A stretch of DNA of 64,000 bases from Aegilops tauschii subsp. strangulata (GCF_002575655.3 NC_053037.3:507354544-507418543), one strand, 5' to 3'. Counted from the stretch's first letter, positions 44,199 through 56,813 are shown. Numbers and translations: made by a program. Notes: generated by a model not told the origin, from the sequence alone.

Positions 44199-46286
44199 AT
44201 GGCTCGTGCTACCGTTCCCTTGAATTTTAATGCGTTCCTAGAGAAAGCTAAGTTGAAAGATGATGGTAGCAACTACATGGACTGGGTTCGTAATTTGAGG
44301 ATTATCCTCATTGCTGCACAGAAGCATTACGTCCTGGAAGCACCGCTAGGTGCAAGGCCCGCTGCAGGAGCAACTCCGGACGTTATGAACGTCTGGCAGA
44401 CTAAACCTGATGACTGCTCGATAGTTCAGTGTGCCATGCTTTATGGCTTAGAATCGGGAATTCAAAGACGTTTTGAACGTCATGGAGCATATGAGATGTT
44501 CCAGGAGTTGAAGTTAATATTTCAAGCAAATGCCCGAGTTGAGAGATATGAAGTCTCCAACAAGTTCTATAGCTGCAAGATGGAGGAGAATAGTTCTGTC
44601 AGTGAACACATACTCAGAATGTCTGGGTACCATAACCACTTGACTCAACTGGGAGTTAATCTTCCTGATGATAGTGTCATTGACAGAGTTCTTCAATCAC
44701 TGTCGCCAAGCTATAAAGGCTTCATGATGAACTATAACATGCAAGGGATGGAAAAGACAATTCCCGAGCTCTTCACAATGCTTAAGGCTGCGGAGGTAGA
44801 AATCAAGAAGGAGCGTCAAGTGTTGATGGTTAACAAGACCACTAGTTTCAAGAAAAATGGCAAAGGGAAGAAGGGGAACTTCAAGAAGAATAGCAAGCAA
44901 GTTGCTGCTCCCGGGAAGAAGCCCAAGTCTGGACCTAAGCCTGAAACTGAGTGCTTCTACTGCAAAGGGACTGGTCACTGGAAGCGGAACTGCCCCAAGT
45001 ATTTGGCGGATAAGACGGATGGCAAAGTGAAAGGTATATTTGATATACATGTTATTGATGTGTACCTTACTAATGCTCGTAGTAGCGCCTGGGTATTTGA
45101 TACTGGTTTTGTTGCTCATATTTGCAACTCGAAACATGGGCTACGGATTAAACGAAGATCGGCTAAGGACAAGGTGACGATGTGCGTCAGAAATGGTTCC
45201 AAGGTCGAAGTGATCGCCGTCGGCACGCTACCTCTACATCTACCTTCGGGATTAGTTTTAGACCTGAATAAGTGTAATTTGGTGCCAGCGTTGAGCATGA
45301 ACATTATATCTGGATCATGTTTGATGCGAGACGGTTATTCATTTACATCGGAGAATAATGGTTGTTCTATTTATATGAGTAATATCTTTTATGGTCGTGC
45401 ACCCTTCATGAGCGGTCTATTTTTGTTGAATCTCGATCATAGTGATACACATATTCATAATATTGAAGCCAAAAGATGCAAAGTTAATAATGATAGTGCA
45501 ACTTATTTGTGGCACTACCGTTTAGGTCATATTGGTGTAAAGAGCATGAAGAAACTCCATGCTGATGGGCTTTTGGAATCACTTGATTATGAATCATTTG
45601 ATGCTTGCGAACCATGCCTCATGGGCAAGATGACTAAGACTCTGTTCTCCGGAACAATGGAGCGAGCCACGGACTTATTGGAAATAATACATACCGATGT
45701 ATGCGGTCCGATGAGTGTTGAGGCTCGCGGCGGGTATCGTTATTTTCTGACCTTCACGGACGATTTGAGCAGATATGGGTATATCTACTTAATGAAACAT
45801 AAGTCTAAAACATTTGAAAAGTTCAATAAATTTCAGAGTGAAGTGGAAAATCATCGTAACAAGAAAATAAAGTTTCTACGATCTGATCACGGAGGCGAAT
45901 ATTTGAGTTACGAGTTTGGTCTTCATTTGAAACAATGTGGAATAGTTTTGCAACTCACGCCACCTGGAACACCACAGTGTAATGGTGTGTCCGAACGTCG
46001 TAACCCTACTTTATTAGATATGGTGCGATCTATGATGTCTCTTACCGATTTACCACTATCGTTTTGGGGTTATGCTTTAGAGACGACTGCATTCACGTTA
46101 AATAGGGCACCATCTAAATGCGTTGAGACGACACCATATGAACTGTGGTTTGGCAAGAAACCTAAGTTGTCGTTTCTTAAAGCTTGGGGCTGCGATGCTT
46201 ATGTGAAAAAGCTTCAACCTGATAAGCTCGAACCCAAATCGGAGAAGTGCGTCTTCATAGGATACTCAAGGAAACTATTGGGTACA
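44199..46286 (+). pseudogene. Copia-1 gag-protease-integrase, truncated by insertion
   Basis: The start was chosen at the ATG at 44199 (MARATVPLNFNAFLEKAKL), which fits BARE-type gag; the frame is also open upstream to 44151. The UBN2-type gag domain is followed by a CCHC knuckle at about 44952-44993 (CFYCKGTGHWKRNC), and by protease with D-T-G at 45099-45107 (WVFDTGFVAHIC). The integrase zinc region (LWHYRLGHIGVKSM and CEPCLMGKM) leads into the catalytic core with D at 45696, D at 45885 and E at 45993. It then reads to the IGYS block, where one base appears lost near 46267, and Gypsy-4 ends it at 46286. RT and RNase H lie beyond the window. About 695 codons are open, so the ORF was nearly intact at insertion. 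Confidence 0.92.
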
Positions 46287-46768
46287 TGACGGTGTCCTGG
46301 ACTAGGGGATACTCACCACGTCGTCTCCCGATCAGTTGGATTGGGCCGAGGACCCCCATGGCCGTTTGCTCATGGGCCAGTTCGGCCAGCCGATGTATAC
46401 ACAAGGAAGATTCCACAAGACTTGGTGATCAAGACAAGGACTCCTCTCCACCGGCGTATTCAACTAGGACTCTTGTTATCCTATGCCTCCGGTATGTTAT
46501 ATAAGCCGAGGCTAGGCTAGTCGATAGATCATTATGACATTACTCATCATACCCTTAGGTCTTAGAACACAACATATGATCTCGAGGTAGATCAACTCTT
46601 GTAACCCTATATTCATCAAGATCAATCAAGCAGGAAGTAGGGTATTACCTCGATAGAGAGGGTCCGAACCTGGGTAAAACATCGTGTCCCCTGTCTCCTG
46701 TTACCCATCGATCCATGACACATAGCTTGGGACCCCCTACCCGAGATCTGCCAGTTTTGACACCGACA
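46287..46768 (+). repeat. Gypsy-4 5' LTR
   Basis: 482 bp, TGACGGTGTCCTGGACTAGG to GACACCGACA. TATATAA is at 46498-46504. It is very similar to the solo LTR at 21413-21891. Confidence 0.9.
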
Positions 46769-46769
46769 A

Positions 46770-46787
46770 TGGTGCTTTCATTGAGAG
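46770..46787 (+). promoter_or_regulatory. Gypsy-4 primer-binding site
   Basis: TGGTGCTTTCATTGAGAG, one base after the LTR and identical to that of Gypsy-3. Confidence 0.75.
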
Positions 46788-48096
46788 TTCCGTTGTGTGA
46801 TCGGTAGAAGATCAATGGCTCACGTGCAGATCAACTGCGACGTCATCATCGCCGGCTCAAGTGGTCACCTTGGCTTGACCGAGGACTGTGCCCTGCCTCC
46901 AATCATCATGTTCGGACGAGGGCCTTCATCAACATTAACTCCGATCTCTATCATGATCATGGAGGAATCATCCATGGAGCTTGGGGGCTCAACGTCAACA
47001 TTGCCCTTGGGCGACCGTGCTATTTTTTCGAACAGCGAACTTGTATCCGCTACCACCACCTCCTCGAGCATCGCTTTGACGATTCCTTCGGTGGAATTGT
47101 GCAGAATTGAGTCTACAACAACTCTCTAAAATTTCGTCGCGTTCTGGTGGAGCAATCTCCGCCGATCTCCGATATACCAGAGCCCTGTCGAATCTGGACG
47201 GGAATCTGGATGAGTTTGGAGAGTGGTGTCCAGCGTCTAGCTCAGACGTCCTTTGGAAGATCCAACCGTTGATCGGCTGCAGAATTCTTATAGCTACCAC
47301 CTCTCAAAATTTCAGCTCGATCCGACCGTCCAAACTCCGGGAACCTTCCGATTAGTGCATCACTTTTCGGATCTGTTTTCTGCGCGAATACGAATCCGAC
47401 CTGAGTTCATCTTTATTCATGAACGGGATATTGGACAACCTTTTTGGAAGAATCTCTTTGTAGGGTATTGTGTTTTGTTTCCGAACACATGATCACAAAT
47501 TTTGCTCCTTTTCGGAGGTACTCTTCACCGTCACGCTGGTGTCAAACTAGTCCGGTAACATTGCTCCACGTCATCCGACCTGCACTAGACAGATCGTCGC
47601 TTCATCGAGCCGAGCCTAACCTTATTAGATCATCAACTCGGCAAGCCGAACAGGAGTTCGGCAAGCGCGAAGGCTAAATCATCACCAACACCATCGCCCC
47701 ACGGATTGCACGGGTCAGGCGCGCCGACATCGCCGCTCAACCACTTCATCAATCCGGCATTGACCGTGTCACAAGTTATGACCAGCGTCGGCATGGCTGC
47801 ACTGTTGCTTCTTCACACCGATGTCCATCATGCCGAACTACTTCAACACCTCGGCTGACATGGCAGCTGCAATGATTCCTTACCGACCCGCTCCATTATC
47901 TCGGCTAGACCGGGGGCTTCGCTATCTCTTCATCAACCTACTCCGGAGATTTCGGCGTCACCAGCCGACCAGCTTCGTCACGTTAGCTGGACCTGGGGCT
48001 TTGCCTCGGCGAGCCAACCTTTGTCAGTATCGCCATGCCGTCGCTTCATCGCCCATCATGCAATGGGTGTGCGGATCAAGTCCCAATTTTGGGAGT
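46788..48096 (+). other. Gypsy-4 internal sequence, first part
   Basis: An open frame at 46797-47129 (starting MAHVQINCDVIIAG) lies where gag should begin, but it is 110 codons with no gag feature. The rest, up to the Copia-2 insertion, is noncoding and rich in TCGGC-type words. Confidence 0.6.
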
Positions 48097-51001
48097 TGAA
48101 AGGATCTAGATGACGACTAGAGGGGGGGGGGTGAATAGGCGTTTTAAAACTGTTACGGATTTGGCTTTATCCTAATGCGGAATTAAACTAAACGGATACC
48201 TTTCAAGCACAAATCCTAAATATGCTAGGCTCAACTAAGTGCACCAACAACCTATGCTAAACAAGATAGGCACTTAAGGAAACTAGCAAGCATAAACTAT
48301 ATCACAAGATATGGAAATGTAGGAACAACTAAACAATTCAACTAGCACAAGATATATCAATATGAGCAAGTATGAATTGCGGTAAGTAAAGGGTGTGGGT
48401 AAGAGATAACCACAAGTGAGTCGGAGACGCGGATTTATCCCGAAGTTCACACTCGTGAGAGTGCTAATCTCCGTTAGAGCGGTGCCGAAGCCAAAGCTCC
48501 GGGGCGTCACCAAGTGACTCACCGTATTCTCCTTTTCGAGTCACCCCCAACGGATGAGCCTCGATTCACTCGGGGTTGGTCTTGAAGGCGACCACCACAC
48601 CTTTACAAACCTCTCCGGAGCACACCACAAGCAAGGAAGCTTCCGGAGGAACTTGACCACCTAGGCCACTTCAACACCCTTCCCCGGAGCACACCACAAG
48701 AGGAAGCTTCCGGGGGAACCTTGGCCACATAGGCCTCTTCACAATCTTCACAATGAATATCACCAAACCGTCTAGGAGGCCGAAACCTCCAAGAGTAATA
48801 AACTCACGGACTCTCACTCGAACTAATCGATGTGGGGAGCTCAAACCAATGCAACAAATGCAATGCAATGCCAAGCAACAAATTCTCAACACACTCTCTC
48901 AATCTCACAAGATGCACTTTTGAAAGTAGGAGATTGAGGAGAGGGGATGCAATGGATATGATCAACAAATGGCTCACAAATCCATCCACAAATCCCCCTT
49001 CACATAGAGGGGAGAAAGGGCTTTGGGAGAGGTGTAGAGAGGCTCAAAATGGTGTTTTGAAAGTGTAAGAACCAACCCCCAACCGGTGGGAGGAAAGGCC
49101 CCTTAAATAGCCAAACTCAGAAACTAGCCGTTGGGGCTCCAACGAGCATTTCCTGGGCACCCCGTGTGCACGGGGGTTTAGACCCCGTGCCCACGGGGTC
49201 CCGTGCGCACGGTACAAGCCCCGTGCACATGGGGCCCCGTGCCCACGGGGGTCAAATACCCCGTGCACACGGAGTCCCCAGGACAGCCAGCAGCAGCCCA
49301 CTAAAACGTTGATAACTTTGGCATACGGACTCCGAATTCGATGATCTTGGGCTCGTTTTGAAGCTATGGAAAATCCCAAGGTCCTCACATAGAGAACCAC
49401 CCAAGATCAACAAGAAAGAATGATGCAAGTAATGCAAAGGTTTGAGCTCTCTACATGCGACGTGATCAAGCTACTTGCCCGAGAGTCCCTCTTGATAGTA
49501 TGGCTATCAAACCTATAATCCGGTCTCCCACCAAGCACTATGAGACCGGCAAAACTAGGAAAACCTAGCTAAGGAATACCTTTGCCTTGCACATTCAACT
49601 TGAGCTTGATGATGACTTTAATGCTTGCCTCAAGTTGGAATCCCTTTCTTGTCCACGACCACTTGGTGAAGATACTCGAATTGCTTCCTCATGATGCAAT
49701 GAGGGAAGCCTTATCTCAAGCCCATCTTCACATGCACATGATCATGATGTGGACCGCAAGCTTCAAAGCATATAACCTCCGGCTTCTCATCTTGCACCTG
49801 GACTCCCCGAACTCGATGACCATCACCACTTGATGTCATCTCATCTTGCACTTGGACTCCTCGAATCCGATGACCATCACCACTTGATGTCATCCACACA
49901 TAGGCTACACGAGATCTTTCCTTTTGATGCAAGCCTATGAGAAACACCTAACCCACATAGACATAACAAACATATAGCATGGGTTAGGTAACAAAGCACA
50001 ATTCACAATTACTTACCATACCACTAGATCACTTGATCTCACGTGGTACATTGTTTGTGCTTTGTGAGTTGACCACTTAGATATACTCTTCGAGCTTCAT
50101 CTTGGTCAACCAACATCTTTACTTCAAGCTCCATCTTGGTTTCTTGAAAGCCACAATGAACTCTTCATTTCACTTCATTGCTTCAAGACAATATCACCAA
50201 AGACTCTTTCATGACCATATCAAGTTCCACTATGAATATCATCTTGGTCACCACTTGCCCTTCTAAAAACTCCATCCCAAACTCTTGAGAGGCATAATGA
50301 ATTCATCACTCTAGTTGCTTGCTCAAGACTTGATCACCATGATCTTGTCTTGAGAGGCATAATGAATTCTTCACTCTAGTTGCTTGCTTCAAGGCTTGAT
50401 CAACCGAAACCCAACACATGAGCTCACCATGATCTTGTCTTGAAACCATAACTCGAATTCTTCTCTTTGATTATTCTCTCAAGCCTTGATCCTCAGAAGA
50501 CCAACTTGAAACCTCGCTGGATATGGAATCTCGAGAGCCAACACCTAGGCCCCGTGAGCACGGGGTATCCAGAGAGTTGACACTCGACCCCGTGCGCACG
50601 GTATAAGCCCGTGTGCATGGGGTATCCAGAGAGGGATACCATGAGGACTTCTTCGGATGCTTTGATGGCAATCTTCACATAACAACCCAAAGAACTTCAA
50701 GCATCACTATGGAACATATCTTCATATAAGATCCAATGCACTTGATGCTCCATAGGAATTGTCATTTAATACCAAAGCTTAGAGCAAATATAACTTCATC
50801 TATATGGACTTCATCCTTGATTCCATCCAATATCCTTGAGGCATTATCTTCATATATATGGACTTCATCCTTGATTCCATCCAATATCCTTGAGGCACCA
50901 TCTATGGACAAAACCTTCAAATATATCTCACTGAAAACATTAGTCCATAGAGATTGTCATTCAATTACCAAAACCACACTTAGGGGCTACATGCCCTTTC
51001 A
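48097..51001 (-). repeat. Copia-2 3' LTR
   Basis: 2905 bp. Compared with 56814-59717 I see four substitutions and one G-run difference (ten against nine). Palindrome clusters are at 49157-49280 and 50548-50630. Confidence 0.93.
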
Positions 51002-51016
51002 ATCTCCCCCATTTTG
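51002..51016 (-). promoter_or_regulatory. Copia-2 polypurine tract
   Basis: The sense strand reads AAAATGGGGGAGATT just inside the 3' LTR. Confidence 0.8.
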
Positions 51017-52321
51017 GTAATTGATGACAATCTCAACAAGAGGGTTTGTATAATGAATTTAAAACAAGTATGCAATCTATCCGAGAATAAATTGAATACT
51101 TGAGGTGGTTTTGATAGCCCCAAATATCACAAAGATAGTTGATGTTATCAAAACCGGTTGTACTAGCATCGAAATACTACACAAGAATTTGATGCTAGTA
51201 GAACCGCACTATATAGAGCAAACTCCCCCACAATATATGCATGGAAGAACTTGGTGGAGTTTCCTCTATATACACATCCATGCAACAACCACAACAAATG
51301 TAGATATGCATGAACCAACCTACTTCACCTAAACCCTCTAAACTTCTCCCCCATTGGCAGCAAGTGCCAAAATGGAGAAAAAAATCTAGAAGACCAATAT
51401 AGTATGAGTTCCTCCTTAATTTGTGCATTTCTCATATTGTGAGTGGAATCAAATGCACATATCCAGTTACGAACAAATGAAGAAATTCACACTATATTGA
51501 GGATCCATAAAATGCACCAAAAAGATATTATGATATGAGCATAGGAGTGTTCTAAAGAACATAGAGAAGCTCCCCATGATTTGTGCATTATTTAGTTTTG
51601 TACTTGGATACAACGTGCACAAAATAGGATCATCACTTGACTAAGCAAGGGTCCAAAATATATCCAACAACTCATGAGTGCAATGATATATGCAATACAT
51701 ACAAGCACTCACTACTCAACCTCTTACCGGATCCACCAAAGAATAAAAAGAGACAATTCCAAGGACCGGCAAGGAAACGAAAGGATATCAAAGAGGGATA
51801 TGCACTTTCTCATGTCTATAAGTTTCTTACGTGGCCAATAATCATCAAGATGAGCATCCACAAAGAAACTTGCACACACAAAAAGATACAAAAGATAAGA
51901 ACATGATATCCAAGAATGAATCCATTATTTATACAAACTTGATCTTAGCGTAGGGCTTTGTCACATGGCACATGGCACATGGCGCAAACTGATCTCATTT
52001 GCATAAAAATGAATTACTAAGCATGAGAGCAAATACCACAACCAAAAAGATTGTTTCTTGCAATTTTATCAATATTGCACATAAGAGCACTTTGAGGAAT
52101 TGGTATGCAATAAATTGCTTAATTGGCATATTTGGGATAAGTGAACCATGAGCATGGTTTTATAGATCCCCATGATATGCTTCTTCTCAAAAGTCTCATA
52201 GATGCAATAAGGAGGTTTAAGCTGTTGCAAGAAACACAAACTCAACAAGTACTAAACATGCCATGATGCAACATACACAATGTTTACTCTAATTTAAACA
52301 AACGCATGAAGTAAGTACTTG
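51017..52321 (-). other. Copia-2 3' noncoding internal region
   Basis: AT-rich; no supported ORF. Confidence 0.65.
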
Positions 52322-52717
52322 TTACCGAGGGAGCATTGGTTCAAGGGGCCCTTGATCTAGCCCATGAACATGAGGGACTTGATCTTGTTCTTGGATAGGT
52401 AAATGATCTCCCATAGCATCTTGCTCTTGTGTTGGGGGTGATGACTTCCCTTGTGGTGGATCCACAAGAGGGGCTCTTACTCCTTCTTCTTCTACATGGA
52501 CAAGGGGTGTTTCTTGTGGAAGAATATGACCAATCCCCATTGTACTTGTAGCTTGGGAAGGAGCCTCATCACCTACAACACTTGAAACAAATTGCTCCGC
52601 ATGGAAGCTGTTATTCTCATCACATTCCACATTCACCATTTCCTCAATACATCCCGTGGATTTATTGTGAATACAGTAAGTGTGGGAGTTTGATGCATAT
52701 CCAACAAAAAGACCCAA
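52322..52717 (-). pseudogene. Copia-2 remnant of integrase C-terminus
   Basis: The minus frame begins GLFVGYASNSHTYCIHNKST and continues CIEEMVNVECDENN, which matches the conserved block at the end of Copia integrase (GYSSxSKAYRVYNK, EESMNVVFDE). A proline- and glutamine-rich linker of the kind that precedes RT follows, and then the frame stops. The upstream integrase core and downstream RT are absent. This shows that a large part of pol has been deleted from the element or its parent. Confidence 0.7.
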
Positions 52718-54360
52718 ATTATGTTAACCGGGTTGAATTGATGAGAATGAAACACTTACAACCGAATCGGGTTTTCATTTATCTTCTCCCTCAAATCAAA
52801 GAATCAACCAAGCTTGGCTCTAATAATTTTCCATGGTGTCTCCACCTTCCTTGTGAATAAGCCAAGCATCCAATGCTTCTCCACAGTACCTAAAACACAT
52901 TAAGGTACAATTTGGTCCCCAAACATATTGGGTCCGAAGTAGTTAGGACAACCACAATATATAGGGCAAACTCCACATTAAATATGTGCAAAAGGATATG
53001 AACTTGAAGTTCATGCACACTTTTAACCATTAATGATTTTATGGAGTTTACCCTACATAGAGGATCAAGTAGCAAGCAAGGCATGAAGAAGAATATAAAT
53101 AAATATGCATGCTCATGCCTACCAAGATCCAGAGAGATACGATTTGGACAAAAGAACACTTAACCGAAGAATACTCCGATAATATCACAAAGTATTCAAG
53201 TTGTCCAAATTATATCAAAGTGACGAATCCACACAGGACCGCACACAAAGTACAACATATGAACTAAGCAAAAACCAAAGAGCATATAGGATATACAATA
53301 CACACATGCTCAAAGGCTTATCTTACTCAAGTAGATAAAAGATAGCACAAGCAGTGAGATAAGGCAAGTTGAAGCACAAGCCGAGAAGAAGATGATCATA
53401 AGGTTCTACCACATGAGGGAATACCAATTGTAAGAGAATACAAATGGTATTTGGAATTAACACTCGGGGGTAGATTACGAAGATGCACAGGATCATCAAC
53501 AACTCCAAAGCAAAGAAAGATAAATAAAGCGTACTTGGCTGGGTGGACATTTCTGCCCATAGGACCCCGTGCGCACGGGCTAGGTCAGCCCCGTGCGCAC
53601 GGTGTGTCCAGAGAAAAAACACCACCCCGTGCGCACGGGGGTCTAGGACCCCGTGTGCACGGGGTGTCCAGTGATTTTCACCCACCCCGTGCGCACGGGG
53701 GTCCAGGACCCCGTGCGCACGGGGTGTCCAGTAAGTTTCGTGGTACCCCGTGCGCACGGGGGTCAGAGACCCCGTGCACACGGGGTGTCCAAAAACTTAC
53801 TGAAGAACCTCACAGGACACCGCGACGAAGCACACAACAAAGGTAAATAACAACCAACAAGAGATAATTAGTGGATACTCTGAGAATTTGAATTTCGAAT
53901 GAGCTTGACATACCACATAGTGACTAGATAATATTGAATATCAATACTATGTGGCATTTCTCATATTCACATTTTGGGTTTGTGATGTGCACACAACAAA
54001 ACACTCCCCCATAATGTGATGATCCACTAATATCTTGCAAGAGCCAATCAAGATACAATACAGGCTCAAAACAGCAAACACCACTATATAATGTGCAATG
54101 CAACCTACACATGCTAGATAACACAAATCAAGCATACTAAGAAACACAACATATAGATGCACATGCTAGATACAAAACCTAAGCATGCACGGGGCAAGCA
54201 ACTTTCAATGTAAGCAATATAAATACAAGTTACCGCAAAGAGGAACATTGGATAGATAATATGAAGATAATCCACATGACTTGGCTCGAACAAATAAATG
54301 GTGGATATCCTTTTCTTTATGAACTAGCCAAATCTCCAATGTCCTCCACACACCTATTGA
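52718..54360 (-). other. Copia-2 internal region with palindrome array
   Basis: No gene. Bases 53562-53790 hold eight GC-rich palindromes. The apparent ORFs 53323-53846 on both strands are readings of this array (PRAHG-type repeats). Confidence 0.7.
53562..53790. repeat. Array of eight CCCCGTGCGCACGGGG palindromes
   Basis: Eight near-copies of a 16-bp perfect palindrome, arranged as four pairs with a period of about 62 bp, each pair mostly followed by TGTCCAG. Related clusters lie in both LTRs. Confidence 0.9.
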
Positions 54361-56757
54361 TCAAGTTTGAGCTTGATGGTACCCAACCAAGTTGGGTCCT
54401 AAGAAGTTAGTCACAATAGGCTTGGCAACCCAAATGGCCTTTTCCACTTCCAAGCCACTTTGGGCGCCAACAAACTTGGCAAACAAATTGCCAACAACAT
54501 CCTTCCTAAGCGAATAATGATCATTGACTAGAGGAGGCTTAGGGATGTTACCGTTGGGACAAGATGAGGATATGTGTCCCTTCTCACGACAATTATAGCA
54601 ACATGTGCTCCCCCTTCTCTTCTTCTTTATTTTCTCAACTTGGGGAGCATTATCTTGGTTCATCATTGGTAGTGGCCTTTCTTCAAGTTGAGGTTGACCT
54701 TGAGATTGAACTTGAGGCCGCTTCCCTTGTTGCTTCACATTTGAAGCCTTCTTCTTCAATGGACAATCTCTCACATGGTGTCCAACATTCTTGCACTTGA
54801 AGCATGTAATGTTGGCATCATTCTTGACTTGGTCTTGTCCCTTCTTCTTTTTCTTGGACTTCTTGTTGTTGGAGATGAAACCAAGTCCACCCTTATCATG
54901 AGGGGATTTTTGAACACTCAAGATAGTGTTGAGAGTGGAATTTCCTTCATGACACATTTCCAAGTCTTTCTTCAAATTAGTGACTTGGGCCTTGAGCTCT
55001 TTGTTTTCCTCTACAAGGTTAGTATCAACACAAGTACTAGAGGAAGTAGAAACTTCATTGTTAGAGCAACAAGGCAAGGAGAGCAATTCATCACAAGAAT
55101 TGGGAATAATATGTCTAGATGAATCACTAGGACTAGCACATGTCAATAAAGCATTTTGAGTAGAAATAGTGCTAATGTCCACATGAGGCTCACAAGATGT
55201 TACCTTAGTCACAATAGCCTCATGAGCTAACTTTAGCCTTTCATGGGAGATTAGAAGGTCATCATGAGAGCCCGAGAGCTTTTCATGACTTTCTTCTAAT
55301 TTCCCATAATTGCTAGTTAGCAAAACAAGTTGAGCCCGTAGCTCAACATTCTCCTTCAAGATAGATGCTTCACAAGAAGTAGAGTTAGTAGCACAAGCAT
55401 CATTGACAATATGAGAGGAGCTAGAAGAAACTAGAGACTTAACATGAGTAGCTTGAAGTTCCTCATAAGACTTAGAGAGTTTGGCGAGCTCTCCTTTGAC
55501 ATTCTTGTAGCCAAGGTCAAGGTGCTCAAAATCCTCTTTAAGTTTATCATGAGCAACTTCAATCTCTTCTTTGGAAGATTCTAAGTCTCTAAGAGTTTCT
55601 AGAGCATCAAGAAGGTTACAATCAAGTTTATCATTTTGTTCTTGCTCTTCGTGAAGTAAATCATTACACTTTCCAAAATGAGTAATAAGATCTTTAAATA
55701 TCTCATAAGTGTTCTTATTTACTCCACGAAGAGAATTACCAATTTCATATATTTCTTGACTCATATCCCTATCACATTCATCATCACTCTCATCATTATC
55801 ATTACTAAGAGTAGATGATACCTCGGTAGTACCTCTTGCCATGAGGCACATGTGAACATCGGAGGTTGATGATGATTCTTTTGGAGAGGGAGATTCTTCA
55901 TCATCAAGAGTAGGATATCCATGTGCATCCTCTTGACACTCATAGCATTTCCTCTCCAACATAGTGATTTCCTTCTTTGCTCTTCTAGCAAATTCTCCAT
56001 TAGTGATGTGTGCACCATTTTCTCTTATTTCCTCTACATGGTTAGTCAAACAACAACTAGAGGAAATAGAAGCATAGATATCATGGCAACAAGGAGAATC
56101 AAGCATATCATCACAACAAGTATTCAAGGAATCTCTATATGATATGTAAGGACTATCAACACAAGAATGTATGTCATTTTTGCTAGATGTGTTCAAGTCC
56201 AAAGAAGCTACAAAATTAGCATTTATGCATGAAAGATCATCAATGTTGAGCACAACATCATCATCACAAATTATATTTCCACTCACCATGTCATTACCTT
56301 GGGACATGTCATATGATGGTGAGGTGGAAGAAGTTGAAATGTCCAAGCACACGGAGGAAGAAGCAATATGGAGTTCTTCATGATATGAAGATGTGGAGAA
56401 CTCCTCAAGAGACACCTCCGAAATATGATTGACCTCATCAAGATTGGACCCACCATATATTTCTTCAAGTTTTGTCCACATCTCATGAGCCGACGCACAC
56501 GTCATAATTGACTCAAACACTTCGAGGGATATAGACCGGATTAAGGCATTCTTTGCACCATACCCACAAAGCATATCATCATTTTCCTTAATAGATGGAA
56601 AAAGTTCATCCTTCCATGGAGAAGCCCCTACAAGAACAATTCGCACAAAATTTGGACCCATGGCCCAGAAATGACAAAGCATGCGAATTTTCCACAAGTG
56701 ATAGTTTGTGCCACTAAAACAGAAAGTGTCATCGTGCACTATACCACTAGTCGACAT
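54361..56757 (-). CDS. Copia-2 gag, intact
   Basis: An uninterrupted 798-codon ORF on the minus strand, starting 43 bases after the primer-binding site. The N-terminal FCFSGTNYHLWKIRMLCHF and MTCASAHEMWTKLEEIYGG are the UBN2-type Copia gag domain. A long serine- and aspartate-rich middle follows, then a predicted coiled coil over about residues 380-610 (LEESHEKLSGSHDDLLISHE), and a lysine block (KKSKKKKKG). Two zinc knuckles, CFKCKNVGHHVRDC and CYNCREKGHISSSC, would bind RNA. The end, WVAKPIVTNFLGPNLV, is where protease normally follows, but no protease motif is seen. The size and two knuckles fit Maximus/SIRE-type gag. The protein could still form particles if expressed. Confidence 0.88.
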   Translation of the reverse strand: MSTSGIVHDDTFCFSGTNYHLWKIRMLCHFWAMGPNFVRIVLVGASPWKDELFPSIKENDDMLCGYGAKNALIRSISLEVFESIMTCASAHEMWTKLEEIYGGSNLDEVNHISEVSLEEFSTSSYHEELHIASSSVCLDISTSSTSPSYDMSQGNDMVSGNIICDDDVVLNIDDLSCINANFVASLDLNTSSKNDIHSCVDSPYISYRDSLNTCCDDMLDSPCCHDIYASISSSCCLTNHVEEIRENGAHITNGEFARRAKKEITMLERKCYECQEDAHGYPTLDDEESPSPKESSSTSDVHMCLMARGTTEVSSTLSNDNDESDDECDRDMSQEIYEIGNSLRGVNKNTYEIFKDLITHFGKCNDLLHEEQEQNDKLDCNLLDALETLRDLESSKEEIEVAHDKLKEDFEHLDLGYKNVKGELAKLSKSYEELQATHVKSLVSSSSSHIVNDACATNSTSCEASILKENVELRAQLVLLTSNYGKLEESHEKLSGSHDDLLISHERLKLAHEAIVTKVTSCEPHVDISTISTQNALLTCASPSDSSRHIIPNSCDELLSLPCCSNNEVSTSSSTCVDTNLVEENKELKAQVTNLKKDLEMCHEGNSTLNTILSVQKSPHDKGGLGFISNNKKSKKKKKGQDQVKNDANITCFKCKNVGHHVRDCPLKKKASNVKQQGKRPQVQSQGQPQLEERPLPMMNQDNAPQVEKIKKKRRGSTCCYNCREKGHISSSCPNGNIPKPPLVNDHYSLRKDVVGNLFAKFVGAQSGLEVEKAIWVAKPIVTNFLGPNLVGYHQAQT

Positions 56758-56799
56758 CTTTACTCTCTAGGCGGTGAAGCCTAGCAAGGAGAGACCAAA

Positions 56800-56811
56800 G
56801 CTCTGATACCA
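56800..56811 (-). promoter_or_regulatory. Copia-2 primer-binding site (initiator tRNA-Met)
   Basis: The minus strand reads TGGTATCAGAGC, the canonical Copia site, two bases inside the 5' LTR. Confidence 0.9.
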
Positions 56812-56813
56812 AT

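Larger units (their letters stand above)
33533..46286 (+). mobile_element. Copia-1: BARE/Angela-like LTR retrotransposon, 5' part
   Basis: It starts TGGAGGAAATACGCC at 33533 and runs on the plus strand through LTR, leader, gag, protease and part of integrase. It is broken by Gypsy-2 (35964-43534) and Gypsy-4 (from 46287). The remainder with RT, RNase H and 3' LTR must lie beyond the window. LTR wording, the initiator-Met primer-binding site and the gag-pol protein all point to the BARE/Angela/WIS group of Triticeae Copia elements. Confidence 0.88.

Noticed and set aside
53562..53790. Regularly spaced palindromic repeats resembling a CRISPR array.
   Set aside because: The spacers are similar to one another, repeats come in pairs, the same motif occurs in both LTRs, and the setting is a plant retrotransposon.
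53323..53846. ORFs with PRAHG-type repeats on both strands.
   Set aside because: They are translations of the palindromic DNA array, not proteins.
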